Source of the DNA: Streptomyces sp. HUAS YS2
GTDB lineage: Bacteria > Actinomycetota > Actinomycetes > Streptomycetales > Streptomycetaceae
Assembly: GCF_033343995.1 (NCBI RefSeq)
Contig: NZ_CP137573.1
Coordinates: forward strand, 5,055,001-5,119,000
Reading direction: 5' to 3'
Length of the DNA stretch: 64,000 nt
Below are positions 52,738 through 61,398 of this stretch, in pieces. A model generated the notes under the pieces. That model saw nothing but the letters and a program-made list of their open reading frames with translations, was not told the origin of the DNA and made no database searches. How positions within the stretch are numbered: position 1 is the first letter of the stretch; each line of letters begins with the position of its first letter. Made by a program: the position numbers and the translations under genes.

Positions 52738-53781
52738 TCAGGCCACCTTCTTCGCGTTCTCGAGGGCCTTGGCCAGGTCCTCCAGGAGCGGGGCGCACTT
52801 GGCGTACGAGTAGACGGGCTCGGTCACCCGCGGGATGACCTGGCCGGCCTTGACGGCGGGCAGCGCGGCCCAGGTCGGCTTGGACTTCAGGGCCTCCGGC
52901 TGCAGGGCCGAGGTGCGGTTGTCGAGCATGATGATGTCGGCCGCGTACTTGCCGACGTTCTCCCAGCTCAGACCCTCGAACCAGCCGGCCTGGTCCAGCT
53001 TGGTCGGGACGACCAGGTTGACGCCCAGCTCCTTGAAGTAGAGCGTGTCGGTCGGGCGGACCGGCGTGGAGACGTAGAAGAGGTCGGGGGAGCCGGAGCC
53101 GATCAGGACCTTGATGTCCTTCTTGCCCTTGGCGGCCTGGCGGACGCGCTCGGCGGCTGCCTCGAAGCGCTTCTTGTCGTCCTGGATCTGCTTGGTCTTG
53201 ACGTCGGCGCCCAGCGAGGCGGCGAGGTCGGCGTGGCGCTGGAGCACGGCCGGCATGGACTTGTCGGCGGCCCACAGGGCGACGGACGGGGCGACCTTGA
53301 GGATCTTGTCCTTCTGCTCGGCCGGGACGTACCAGAGGTCGTTCTTCTCCCACATGTCGGTGATGAGGACATCGGGGTTGAGCTTGAGGTACTCCTCGAT
53401 CTTGAACTCGCCCCAGACGTTGCCGATGACCTTGACCTTCTTGATGTCGAGGTCGCCGGCCTGGACGTCGGGCGTCACCGCGCCGGTCTTCGGGTCCTTC
53501 ACCGTGGTCGGGCCGAAGACGCCGACGACCTCGACGCCGAAGTCCTTCAGCGCGGCGGCGGTGCCGGTGAAGGCGACGATGTTCTTCGGGGTGGACGCGG
53601 CCTTCACGACCTGGCCGCGGTCGTCCTTGAACTCCCAGGGGCCACCCTTCCCGGACTTCGCGGCGGAACCGGACTTGGTCTCGGAGCCGCAGGCGGCGAG
53701 CGCCGCGCCGAGCCCGAGGGCGCTGCCCGCGGCGAGCAGGCCGCGACGGGTGAGATGGGTGGCTCGGGCGTTGCTGGACAT
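52738..53781 (-). CDS. desE: Ferrioxamine-binding lipoprotein
   Basis: 347-residue periplasmic-binding protein for desferrioxamine uptake (FhuD/DesE type). Twin Arg (THLTRRGLLAAGSALGLG) and lipobox AALAACGS (Cys at about 31) indicate export and lipid anchoring. The core has LNPDVLITDMWEKNDLWYVP and later DIIMLDNRTSALQP. An iron box lies 50-65 bases before its ATG. It is first in desE-desF. Confidence 0.95.
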   Translation of the reverse strand: MSSNARATHLTRRGLLAAGSALGLGAALAACGSETKSGSAAKSGKGGPWEFKDDRGQVVKAASTPKNIVAFTGTAAALKDFGVEVVGVFGPTTVKDPKTGAVTPDVQAGDLDIKKVKVIGNVWGEFKIEEYLKLNPDVLITDMWEKNDLWYVPAEQKDKILKVAPSVALWAADKSMPAVLQRHADLAASLGADVKTKQIQDDKKRFEAAAERVRQAAKGKKDIKVLIGSGSPDLFYVSTPVRPTDTLYFKELGVNLVVPTKLDQAGWFEGLSWENVGKYAADIIMLDNRTSALQPEALKSKPTWAALPAVKAGQVIPRVTEPVYSYAKCAPLLEDLAKALENAKKVA

Positions 53782-53830
53782 GGCGAAGTCGCTTTCGTGC
53801 GTGCCGGGGTCGGCCTGGGCAAGTCGAGGG

Positions 53831-53846
53831 TAGGTTAGCCTAACCT
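53831..53846. promoter_or_regulatory. Iron box (DmdR1/DtxR) before desE
   Basis: TAGGTTAGCCTAACCT, a 16-base palindrome core of the DmdR1 iron box, upstream of desE. Confidence 0.92.
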
Positions 53847-54027
53847 CACAACGACTTGCCCAGAGGGGATGGCCGATCGGCTTTCCGTACGACGGCGGCA
53901 GCGGGTGTGTGGCGGGCGGAGTTCGGGCGTCACGGGGGATAAAGCGCCCAACTCCGCCCGCCGGGCGGGGCTCGCAGGCCGTGGCGGGCCCCTGGTGCCA
54001 CAGTGGCGGAGGGGACTCGAGGTTCGC

Positions 54028-54147
54028 TGGACCGGCGTTGGGCCGGGGTTGTACCGGCAGTGGACCGGTGTTGGGCCGGCGTTGGACTCCCACTGGGTCG
54101 GCCGTTGGAGTCCGATGGGCCGGCCGTGGAGTCCGATAGGGCGGCGC
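54028..54147. repeat. Degenerate direct repeats in des/cluster gap
   Basis: TGGACCGGCGTTGGGCCGG (54028-54046) recurs as TGGACCGGTGTTGGGCCGG (54061-54079). GTTGGAGTCCGATGGGCCGG (from 54104) and GTGGAGTCCGATAGGGCGG (from 54126) form a second pair with a 22-base period. No gene lies in 53850-54234; this array is the border between the des locus and the right-hand cluster. Confidence 0.7.
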
Positions 54148-54234
54148 TCTCGCGCCGTTGGACTTCCGCTCCAGGCTTCTTCGAGGCGGCGCCGCTAGCT
54201 TCGGGACCCCCGAGGAAGGCGAAGGGAGGCCGCC

Positions 54235-54555
54235 GTGCGGCGCTCCGGTGAGTCCGGTACATGGCTGCGGCGACTGTGGCACGGGGCGGCGGCCGGACTG
54301 GCCGCCGTGGGCCAGAGCTTCGGCGCCTTCACCACCCCCGAGTGCTACAACCTCGCGAGCGCCTACGCGGCGGCCTGCGGATTTCCGACGACGGGCCCGG
54401 TGGCGGCCGACGCCGCGATGGCCGGCGCCTCGGAGGGGTCCCCGGGGCCCGGGCATCCCGAACGCCTGGTCGGCGGGCCGCTCTCGGCGAGACCCGCCGA
54501 GGAGCGGGCGATCTGGGCGCAGTTGGACGGGGTGTGGGAGAGCGTCGACCCGTGA
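54235..54555 (+). CDS. Small protein at cluster border, unknown function
   Basis: 106 residues. GTG at 54235 has AAGGGAGG 4 bases upstream. It begins with a short basic/aromatic segment (RRLWHGAAAGLAAVGQSF), then CYNLASAYAAACGFPTTGP and a charged Ala/Pro/Glu tail ending WESVDP. It resembles the small DUF6059-like proteins of streptomycete biosynthetic loci only in size and the RRLWHG start; assignment is uncertain. Confidence 0.55.
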   Translation: MRRSGESGTWLRRLWHGAAAGLAAVGQSFGAFTTPECYNLASAYAAACGFPTTGPVAADAAMAGASEGSPGPGHPERLVGGPLSARPAEERAIWAQLDGVWESVDP

Positions 54556-54578
54556 CGGGGGCGCCCGGTCGTGGCTCC

Positions 54579-54604
54579 AGGACTTCAGGACTTCAGGACT
54601 TCAG
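54579..54604. repeat. Triplicate 8-base tandem repeat
   Basis: AGGACTTC is repeated three times, then AGG, at the acpS stop (54601-54603). It may have grown by slippage; no role is inferred. Confidence 0.8.
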
Positions 54605-55083
54605 GCGGAGGCGATGACGACCGCGGAGGCCACGCCCGCGTCGTGAGTGAGCGACAGGTGCCATGACTTGATGCCGTGCCGGGCGGCCTCCGTCGCGACG
54701 CTGCCCCGGACGTGCAGCGCGGGGCGCCCGCCGGGGCCGGTGCGGACCTCGGTGTCGTGCCAGCGGAGCCCGCCGGGCGCCCCCAGGACCTTGGCCACGG
54801 CCTCCTTGGCGGCGAACCGCGCGGCCAGGGAGGCCGCGCCGCGCCGGGCGCCGGACGGCAGGCGCAGTTCGGCCGGGGTGAACAGCCGGTCGGCGAGGCC
54901 CGGGTTGCGCTCCAGGGCCTCGCCGAACCGGGTCACGGCGGCCACGTCGATCCCGACGCCCACGACGCCGGTTCCGGGGGCGCCCGGCGCCGGGGCCGTC
55001 CGTACGGGGCGCCGCAGCCGGCCGAGCCTCGCCAGGAGGCCGCGCGCTCCGGGGCCCCGGGCGGTGTCGTCGTCGCTTCGCAT
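54601..55083 (-). CDS. Holo-ACP synthase (AcpS-type phosphopantetheinyl transferase)
   Basis: Transfers phosphopantetheine from CoA onto carrier proteins. The AcpS signatures are VGVGIDVAAVTRF (Asp at the metal site), ARFAAKEAVAKVLGAP and LTHDAGVASAVVIA. From ATG at 55083 it has 160 residues, with an Arg/Pro-rich N-terminal extension of about 40; GTG at 54963 would give a standard 120-residue form. Its place beside an exporter, SARP and KASIII suggests a role in activating cluster carrier proteins; it could be the housekeeping enzyme. Confidence 0.85.
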   Translation of the reverse strand: MRSDDDTARGPGARGLLARLGRLRRPVRTAPAPGAPGTGVVGVGIDVAAVTRFGEALERNPGLADRLFTPAELRLPSGARRGAASLAARFAAKEAVAKVLGAPGGLRWHDTEVRTGPGGRPALHVRGSVATEAARHGIKSWHLSLTHDAGVASAVVIASA

Positions 55084-55139
55084 GCGGCGAAGGCTGGCAG
55101 GACCGGCTCGACGCCCGCTCGAAACGGCCCCGAGGCCGG

Positions 55140-56675
55140 TCACGCGCCTGCCGCGGACTTCGCCCCCGGCCCGCCGGGCCCGCCGGGACCACCCGGTCCT
55201 CCCGGCCCGCCGGGTCCGCCCGGGCCGCGGGCCTCCAGGCGGGTGTCCTTCATCAGCAGCGCCGGTACGAGCCCGAGGAGCAGTACGGGCACGGCGGCGA
55301 GGAACACCGTGGTCAGCGCGTTGCCGTAGACCTCCGGGGCGGCCCCGCTCTCCGCCTCGGCCGCCAGTCGGGCGTTGAGGATCGAGCCGAAGACCGTCGC
55401 GCCGAAGGCCGTACCGAGGTTGCGGGCCAGGCCCACCGTGGACGTGCTGACCCCGATGTGCTCGCGCGGCGCCGTGCTCTGCGCGACGAGCGTGGTCACC
55501 TGCGAGGAGAGCCCGACCCCGATGCCCATGACGGCGAGCAGCAGGGTGACGGCGGTGGCGTCGGTGTCCTTGGCGCTCAGCGACATGAACCCGGCGGCCA
55601 CGGCGGCCAGCGCGGTGCTGACCACCGGGAACCACTTGTACCGCCCGGTCCTGGCGATGATCTGGCCCGCGACCACGGTCGCCGCCGCCATGCCGATCAT
55701 CGCGGGCAGGAACAGCAGCCCGGTGCGCGCGGCGCTCGCGCCCGTCACCATCTGGAAGTACAGCGGCACGAAGTTCACGCAGCCGAAGAACGCGAGACTG
55801 ACCGTGAACGCCACCAGGACGCAGGTGGTGAACGTACGGTCCGCGAACAGGCCGAGCGGGACCACCGGCTCCGCCGCGGACTTCTCGTGCCGGATCCACA
55901 CCGCGCCGAGCAGCAGCGCGCCCGCGCCGAGCGCGACGACCGCCGTGCTGTCCCAGCCGTTCCGGCCGGCCAGGTCGGTGGCCAGGACCAGGCAGGCGAT
56001 CAGGCCGGTGAGCAGGGCCGTACCGGCGTAGTCGATGCGCGGTCGCGCCGCGTCGGCGCGCGGGGCCGGCCGCGGCAGCAGCGTCGCCAGTCCGGCCAGG
56101 GCGATCAGGCCGAGCGGGATGTTCACGTAGAAGATCCAGGGCCAGCCGAACCGGTCCGTCAGGACACCGCCGACGACCGGTCCCGCCAGGTTGGCGAGGA
56201 CCATGACGCCCGCGAACCAGCCCTGGTACTTGGCGCGTTGCCGGGGCGGCATCAGGTCGCCGAGCACGGAGAACGCGCTCACCTGGAGACCGCCGCCGCC
56301 GAGCCCCTGCAGGGCACGGAAGGCGATCAGCCAGCCCATCGAATCGGCCGCGCCGCAGGCCGCGGAGCCCACGAGGAAGATCACGACGGCGGAGAGGTAG
56401 ACCGCGCGGCGGCCGAACAGGTCGCCGAGCTTGCCGTAGACGGGCATGGCGACGCTGAACGTGAGCATGTATGCGGTGAACGTCCAGCTGTAGAGCTCCA
56501 GGGCGCCGAGGTCGGCGGTGATGCGGGGGCCGGCGGTCGCCACGATCGACTGATCCAGCATCGACATCGCGCTGGTCAGCAGGAGAGCCGCGAGCAGGAG
56601 GGGGAAGCGGGGTGGCAGTGCGGGCGGTGTGGCGGGCTCCTGCCCGTGCGGGCGGCCCGGCGCGGGTCCGGTCAT
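55140..56675 (-). CDS. DHA2-family (14-helix) MFS drug exporter
   Basis: 511 residues with 14 hydrophobic helices, DHA2/EmrB-QacA type. Motif C-like MLDQSIVATAGPRITADLG in helix 1-2 and motif A-like YGKLGDLFGRRAVYL are clear. The C-terminus is a collagen-like stretch of GGP repeats (about seven). It probably exports the cluster product or gives self-resistance. A MarR-type operator lies immediately upstream, between it and the SARP gene. Confidence 0.88.
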   Translation of the reverse strand: MTGPAPGRPHGQEPATPPALPPRFPLLLAALLLTSAMSMLDQSIVATAGPRITADLGALELYSWTFTAYMLTFSVAMPVYGKLGDLFGRRAVYLSAVVIFLVGSAACGAADSMGWLIAFRALQGLGGGGLQVSAFSVLGDLMPPRQRAKYQGWFAGVMVLANLAGPVVGGVLTDRFGWPWIFYVNIPLGLIALAGLATLLPRPAPRADAARPRIDYAGTALLTGLIACLVLATDLAGRNGWDSTAVVALGAGALLLGAVWIRHEKSAAEPVVPLGLFADRTFTTCVLVAFTVSLAFFGCVNFVPLYFQMVTGASAARTGLLFLPAMIGMAAATVVAGQIIARTGRYKWFPVVSTALAAVAAGFMSLSAKDTDATAVTLLLAVMGIGVGLSSQVTTLVAQSTAPREHIGVSTSTVGLARNLGTAFGATVFGSILNARLAAEAESGAAPEVYGNALTTVFLAAVPVLLLGLVPALLMKDTRLEARGPGGPGGPGGPGGPGGPGGPGAKSAAGA

Positions 56676-56687
56676 CAGATCTCCTCG

Positions 56688-56735
56688 TCACATGCATATA
56701 GAGTTCTTCGGCAATTATATGCCTTCAGCATGTGA
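56688..56735. promoter_or_regulatory. MarR-type operator with nested inverted repeats
   Basis: TCACATGC (56688-56695) pairs with GCATGTGA (56728-56735), and inside it GCATATA (56694-56700) pairs with TATATGC (56716-56722). It overlaps the promoter of the exporter gene. TCACATGC and GCATATA recur in the intergenic region upstream of the MarR gene. Confidence 0.65.
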
Positions 56736-56898
56736 GTGTCTTGTAGTGTGACGGCCGAAACCGGGTCCACGTGAGGTTCTCGAGACGTCCTCTGATCGCC
56801 ATCTGCCGTCGAGTGCCGCTCAAGCGGAAGTCAAGGGACCGACCTCACGCTCACGAAGTGCATCAGGCCGTTATCAGATGCAAGCCACGGGAGGGCCA

Positions 56899-58728
56899 GT
56901 GCTGCAGATCGGGTTACTCGGAACCCTGCAAGTCGTGCACCAGGGCGTGCCCGTCACGCCATCCGCTCCGAAGGTCCGGCAAGTCCTCGCCCTGCTGGCC
57001 CTGCGGGCCAACAGCACGGTGCCCCTCCACCAGCTCGTGGAGGAGCTCTGGGAGGAGAGACCGCCGTCCAGCGCGGCGACCACGCTCCAGACGTACATCT
57101 ACCAACTGCGCAAACTGCCGGGGCTCAGCGAACCGCGTCACACCGAGCCCTGCGCCACGCCCCAGGCCCTGCTGACCACGCCAGGCGGCTACCGGCTGTC
57201 CGTTCCCCAGGACTGCCTGGACAGCCGCCGGTTCGCCGACCTGGCCGCACGCGGCAGGGCGGCCATGGAGGACGGCGCCGTCACCGAAGCCGCCGACCTG
57301 CTCCATCGGGCCCTCGCCGTCTGGCGGGGGCCCGCTCTCAGTGACCTGGCGCCCGGGCCGATCGTCGGCATCGACGCCCTGCGCCTGGAGGAGCAGCGCT
57401 ACGCCGTCCTGGAGGAGCGCATCGACGCGGACCTCATCCTCGGCCGCCACCACCGGCTGATCAGCGAACTGACCGCACTGGCCGCCGACAACCCCACCCG
57501 CGAGGGACTGCACGGCAAACTCATGCTGTCGCTGTACCGCGCGGGCCGCCGACCGGACGCCCTGGAGGTCTTCCAGCGCATCCGCCGGGTGCTCATCCGG
57601 GAACTGGGCCTGGAGCCCTGCTCCGAACTCCAGCGGCTGCACCAGCAGTTGCTGGAGGGCGACCGCGGGCTCGACCTGCCCGCCGGGCGCGTGACCGTGC
57701 ACGGCGCACCGGCCGCGAACCCGCCCATGACCCTGCCCGCCGACGTCCCGCTGATCGGCCGGGAGGCCGAACTCGCCCGGCTCGGCACGGCGTTGCGCGA
57801 GTCGGCCGGCCAGGACCGGCCCCGGTGCGTCTCCGTCGCAGGCGCCCCCGGCGCGGGCACCACGGCCTTCGGCGTCGCCCTCGCCCACCGGCTCGGTGAC
57901 GCCTTCCCCGACGGCCAGCTGTACGTGTCGTTCGGCGACCCGGCCGCCCCGCGCGCCGTCGAGGACGTGCTCGCCGACCTGCTCGAAGCGGTCGGTCACC
58001 GCCGCTCCGAGCTGCCGCCCGCGCGGGCCGACCGGGCCCGGCTGTTCCAGTCCTGGACCGCGGGCCGGCGGGCGCTGCTGGTCGTCGACGACGTGGCGGC
58101 GGCGCACCAGGTCACCGACCTGATCCCGGCCGACTCCGGCTCCGCCGTCCTGGTGGCGGGCTACCGCAGGCTCTACGGCGGGCAGTTCGGCACGCCCGTG
58201 GACCTGCCGCCGATCGGCCCCGACCACGCCGTCGAGTTCCTCCTCGGCACGCTCGGCCGGAACCGGCTGCTGGACGACGGCAGCTGGCTGCGCCGGATGG
58301 TCGACCTGTGCGGCGGCCTGCCCGGGCCGATGGCCGAGGCCGTGGACCTGCTGGCGCTGCGGCCGCACTGGTCGATCCGGCAGCTGATCGACTGGATGAA
58401 CCGAGAACGCCCGACCACCGTCTCGGAACAGCGCCCGCACCCCTTCCACCACGTCCGCCGGCGCTGCGCCGGGCTCGCCCCCGGCCTCTGCGACGCGCTC
58501 GTCAAGCTCGCCCGGGAGGCCGGCGAGGTGCTGACCGTCGAGCAGGCCGCCCGGATCCTCGGCCGCACCGCCGACGAGGCGGAGGAACTGCTCGAGGAAC
58601 TGGTCGAGTTCTTCCTGCTCGAGGTCGACCTCGTCCGTGACCGCTCCTCCGAACGCTTCTTCCAGTACCGGATGCCGCCCCTGCTCAGGGCGGCCCTGCG
58701 TACCGCGCCCGTGGGCGCCCTGGCCTGA
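56899..58728 (+). CDS. SARP/AfsR-type pathway activator
   Basis: 609 residues from GTG at 56899, with GGGAGGG 3-9 bases upstream; ATG at 56878 is an alternative. N-terminal OmpR-like winged helix (about 1-95, LLGTLQVVHQGVPVTPSAPKVRQ), a bacterial transcriptional activator domain (TPR-like, ERIDADLILGRHHRLI and RELGLEPCSELQRLHQQLL), then an NB-ARC-like ATPase region with VAGAPGAGTTAFGVAL and ALLVVDDVAAAH. Such SARPs switch on antibiotic clusters. Codon 6 is TTA, so it should depend on bldA. Confidence 0.9.
   Translation: MLQIGLLGTLQVVHQGVPVTPSAPKVRQVLALLALRANSTVPLHQLVEELWEERPPSSAATTLQTYIYQLRKLPGLSEPRHTEPCATPQALLTTPGGYRLSVPQDCLDSRRFADLAARGRAAMEDGAVTEAADLLHRALAVWRGPALSDLAPGPIVGIDALRLEEQRYAVLEERIDADLILGRHHRLISELTALAADNPTREGLHGKLMLSLYRAGRRPDALEVFQRIRRVLIRELGLEPCSELQRLHQQLLEGDRGLDLPAGRVTVHGAPAANPPMTLPADVPLIGREAELARLGTALRESAGQDRPRCVSVAGAPGAGTTAFGVALAHRLGDAFPDGQLYVSFGDPAAPRAVEDVLADLLEAVGHRRSELPPARADRARLFQSWTAGRRALLVVDDVAAAHQVTDLIPADSGSAVLVAGYRRLYGGQFGTPVDLPPIGPDHAVEFLLGTLGRNRLLDDGSWLRRMVDLCGGLPGPMAEAVDLLALRPHWSIRQLIDWMNRERPTTVSEQRPHPFHHVRRRCAGLAPGLCDALVKLAREAGEVLTVEQAARILGRTADEAEELLEELVEFFLLEVDLVRDRSSERFFQYRMPPLLRAALRTAPVGALA
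56914..56916 (+). promoter_or_regulatory. TTA codon near start of SARP
   Basis: The second residue of the LL pair in QIGLLGTLQ is coded GGG TTA CTC; TTA at codon 6. It is near the translation start, where bldA tRNA shortage would have the largest effect. Confidence 0.9.
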
Positions 58729-58754
58729 TCCGCCGCCGTACCGTCCCCGCACAG

Positions 58755-58786
58755 GGCAGGGGGCGCCCGACCGGGCGCCCCCTGCC
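58755..58786. terminator. Bidirectional hairpin between SARP and AsnB genes
   Basis: GGCAGGGGGCGCCCG and its complement form a 14-15 bp stem with a tiny loop, between two convergent genes. Confidence 0.8.
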
Positions 58787-58802
58787 GCGTACGTCCGGAA
58801 CC

Positions 58803-60698
58803 TCACAGCTCCAGACCGGCCCCGTGCTCCCGGAGCCAGGTGTCGACCTGGAGCACCATCTCCACGTTCATGCGGTGCAGCCAGTCCTGCGCGGCGGCCT
58901 GCCCCTCCGGGCCGGTGACCCGTCGGGCCTTCTCCAGGTCGAGCAGCGGCAGCACAGGCGAGGACGGGTCGGCCAGCACGTCCGCGAACTCCTGGTGCAG
59001 GGCCTTGGTGTACGTCGCGTCCTGGCTCACCGGGAACGGCGCCTTCGGCCGTTCGAGCACCTGCTCCGGCAACAGGTCCGCCACGGCCGCCCGCAGCAGG
59101 CTCTTCTCGCGGCCGTCGAAGGTCTTCAGCTCCCACGGGATGTTGTACGCGTACTGGACCAGCCGGGGGTCGCAGAACGGCACCCGCACCTCGAGGCCGG
59201 AGATCATGCTGAGCCGGTCGTTGCGTTCCAGCAGCCGCGGCAGCCAGTGGGTCAGGTGGAGATGGCAGATCTCCCGGGCGCGCCGCTCCTCGGCGCTCTC
59301 GCCGGCCAGCCGGGGGATCTCGCGCATGGCCTGGTCGTAGCGCTCCGCGTAGTACGTGCGCATGTCGAGCCGGGAGGCGAAGGCGGGGGACAGCAGCCCC
59401 TGGCCGAGGCCGTCGCGGGTGCCCGGGTGCCACTGTTCGAAGGCGACCCAGGGGAACTGCTCCTCGTCGGCCAGGTCCGGGATGTGCACCCAGCTGTACC
59501 CGCCGAAGATCTCGTCGGCGCTCTCGCCGGTCAGGGCGACCTTGCAGTGCCGGCGCACCCCCGCGAACGCCTGGTACGTGGAGGTGTCCATGTCGCCGAA
59601 CGGCGCCGGGACGTCCTGCGCACGTAGCACGGCGCGGCGCGCGGCCGGATCGATCAGGTCGGCGGTGGTGAGCTCGATCTCCAGGTGGTCGGCGCCGATG
59701 TGGTCGGCGACGGCCCGGGCGTACGGGGCGTCGGGGGAGCTGCGCACCAGGTCGGGCTGGAAGTTGTCGCTGTACCCGCTGTACGTGACCGTGGCGGTAC
59801 GGACCCGGTGGCCGTGCCGGCCGTCCCGGCCGGACAGGGCGCGGGCGGCGAGCGCGGCGACGGCGCTGGAGTCGAGACCGCCGGAGAGCAGCACGCTCAG
59901 CGGCACGTCGGAGACCAGCTCTCGGGCGACGCTGGTCTCCAGCAGCTCGCGGACGGTGCGCACGGTGTCGTCGAGGCCGTCCTCGTGCGGGCGGGCCTCC
60001 AGCTGGAAATAGCGGCGCAGCGTGGTCCGGCCGTCCGGGCCGTACGTCAGGGTGTGGCCCGGCGGCAGGTCGCGGATGTCGCGGTAGACGTGCTCGCCGG
60101 GGGCGCGGGCCATGGAGAACAGCACGCGCAGTCCGTCGAGGTCGACGGCGGGGCGCACGTCCGGGTGGGCCAGCAGGGTCTTCGGCTCGGAGGCGAAGAC
60201 CAGGGCGTCGCCGGTCAGCGCGTAGCAGAGCGGCTTGATGCCGAAGCGGTCGCGGGCCAGGAACAGGGTGCGCCGGCGCGGGTCCCGGACGGCGAAGGCG
60301 AACATGCCCTCGAGCCGCTCGACGCACCGCTCGCCCCACTCCAGGTAGGCGTGCAGGACCACCTCGGTGTCGCTGCGGGTGCGGAAGCGGTGGCCGAGGG
60401 CGGCCAGTTCGGCGCGCAGCTCGCGGAAGTTGTAGACCTCGCCGTTGTAGCTGAGGACCGCGAGCGGCTCCTCGGCCGGTGCCGCCGCCCCGCCGGGCGC
60501 GGCGGTCATGGGCTGCAGGCCGCCGGCCACGTCGATGACCGCCAGCCGGGTGTGGATCAGCGTGGTGTGCCGGTCCGACCAGACGCCCCGGTCGTCCGGG
60601 CCGCGGCAGGCCATGGTCTGCGCCATGCCCTCCGCGAGCCCTGGGTCCTGCCGGACCGGACCGCCCTCGCGGCCGGCCCAGCCTGCGATGCCGCACAT
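58803..60698 (-). CDS. AsnB-type glutamine amidotransferase
   Basis: 631 residues. Cys2 (MCGIAGWAG) is the glutaminase nucleophile; the synthetase half has the PP-loop LLSGGLDSSAVAAL. Standard asparagine synthetases are this long, but copies inside natural-product clusters (for example the oxytetracycline type) amidate polyketide starters or peptide carboxylates. The substrate is unknown. It is minus strand and convergent with the SARP gene. Confidence 0.87.
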   Translation of the reverse strand: MCGIAGWAGREGGPVRQDPGLAEGMAQTMACRGPDDRGVWSDRHTTLIHTRLAVIDVAGGLQPMTAAPGGAAAPAEEPLAVLSYNGEVYNFRELRAELAALGHRFRTRSDTEVVLHAYLEWGERCVERLEGMFAFAVRDPRRRTLFLARDRFGIKPLCYALTGDALVFASEPKTLLAHPDVRPAVDLDGLRVLFSMARAPGEHVYRDIRDLPPGHTLTYGPDGRTTLRRYFQLEARPHEDGLDDTVRTVRELLETSVARELVSDVPLSVLLSGGLDSSAVAALAARALSGRDGRHGHRVRTATVTYSGYSDNFQPDLVRSSPDAPYARAVADHIGADHLEIELTTADLIDPAARRAVLRAQDVPAPFGDMDTSTYQAFAGVRRHCKVALTGESADEIFGGYSWVHIPDLADEEQFPWVAFEQWHPGTRDGLGQGLLSPAFASRLDMRTYYAERYDQAMREIPRLAGESAEERRAREICHLHLTHWLPRLLERNDRLSMISGLEVRVPFCDPRLVQYAYNIPWELKTFDGREKSLLRAAVADLLPEQVLERPKAPFPVSQDATYTKALHQEFADVLADPSSPVLPLLDLEKARRVTGPEGQAAAQDWLHRMNVEMVLQVDTWLREHGAGLEL

Positions 60699-60786
60699 GC
60701 GGGATCTCCTTCCGTGACCTGTCGGTTGCCCTGGCGCAAAGCTCCTCCGGCGCGCTCGAAGCCGCGTGGAGGGGCGCTGGACCGCC

Positions 60787-60818
60787 GACCGGGCCCGGCG
60801 GGGGAGCCGGGCCCGGTC
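60787..60818 (-). terminator. Hairpin terminator after DUF6069 gene
   Basis: GACCGGGCCCGGC (60787-60799) with its complement (60806-60818) and loop GGGGGA, just after the 60840 stop. Confidence 0.75.
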
Positions 60819-60839
60819 CCACGGGATCCTGCGGACGGC

Positions 60840-61271
60840 TCAGGCGGCGGCCGGGCCGCGTCGGAAGGCCGGGATGAGGATCGCGCCGACCGTGAGGTGC
60901 AGCAGCACGAGGGTGATCTTGTTGCCCGCGGTCAGGCCCGCGCCGAACACCGGCGCGAACAGCGAGAGCACGAGGACCGCGGACGCGATGCCGGTCCACA
61001 GGGCGCGGGCGCGGCCGCTCGCCACCCGCTCCAGCAGGGCGAGCAGGCCCCAGCCGAGCAGGGCGATCACCGCCGAGCCGATGAGCACGGCCGGGAGGTA
61101 GAGCTCGCTGGTGGTGGTGGAGCCCGGGCCGTCCGGGATCCGCAGGTCGATGTCGAGGACGGAGTGGGCGATCAGCCAGATCAGCACGTCGGCCACCACG
61201 GCGGCGACGACGGCGAGAGCGCGGGTGCGGACCGGGCCGGGGGCGGTGGCGCGGGCGGGGGTCGCGGACAT
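60840..61271 (-). CDS. DUF6069-like four-helix membrane protein
   Basis: 143 residues with four hydrophobic segments: VVAAVVADVLIWLIA, AVLIGSAVIALLGWGLLALL, GIASAVLVLSLFAPVF and KITLVLLHLTVGAILIPAF. A signature turn DLRIPDGPGS follows helix 1. No catalytic residues are seen. It is divergent from a MarR-type gene; the intergenic region holds a palindrome and motif copies shared with the exporter promoter, so MarR control is likely. Confidence 0.75.
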   Translation of the reverse strand: MSATPARATAPGPVRTRALAVVAAVVADVLIWLIAHSVLDIDLRIPDGPGSTTTSELYLPAVLIGSAVIALLGWGLLALLERVASGRARALWTGIASAVLVLSLFAPVFGAGLTAGNKITLVLLHLTVGAILIPAFRRGPAAA

Positions 61272-61323
61272 CTCGGGCCTCCTTCGGGCTACGAGGACTG
61301 CACGGAATGAGTGTGCGATTCAT

Positions 61324-61382
61324 AAGCATGCTTGCCGCATATAATGCTCTCACGCCTGGGAATGTCTGGTCCAGTCACATGC
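61324..61382. promoter_or_regulatory. MarR-type operator region between DUF6069 and MarR genes
   Basis: AAGCATGCTT palindrome (61324-61333), GCATATA (61337-61343) and TCACATGC (61375-61382). The last two match elements in the 56688 operator. Confidence 0.55.
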
Positions 61383-61398
61383 CGGTAACCTGGATGTC

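Noticed and set aside
56914..61353. 1479-codon minus-strand open frame across the SARP and AsnB genes
   Set aside because: It crosses convergent real genes and their terminator and has shadow-type composition.
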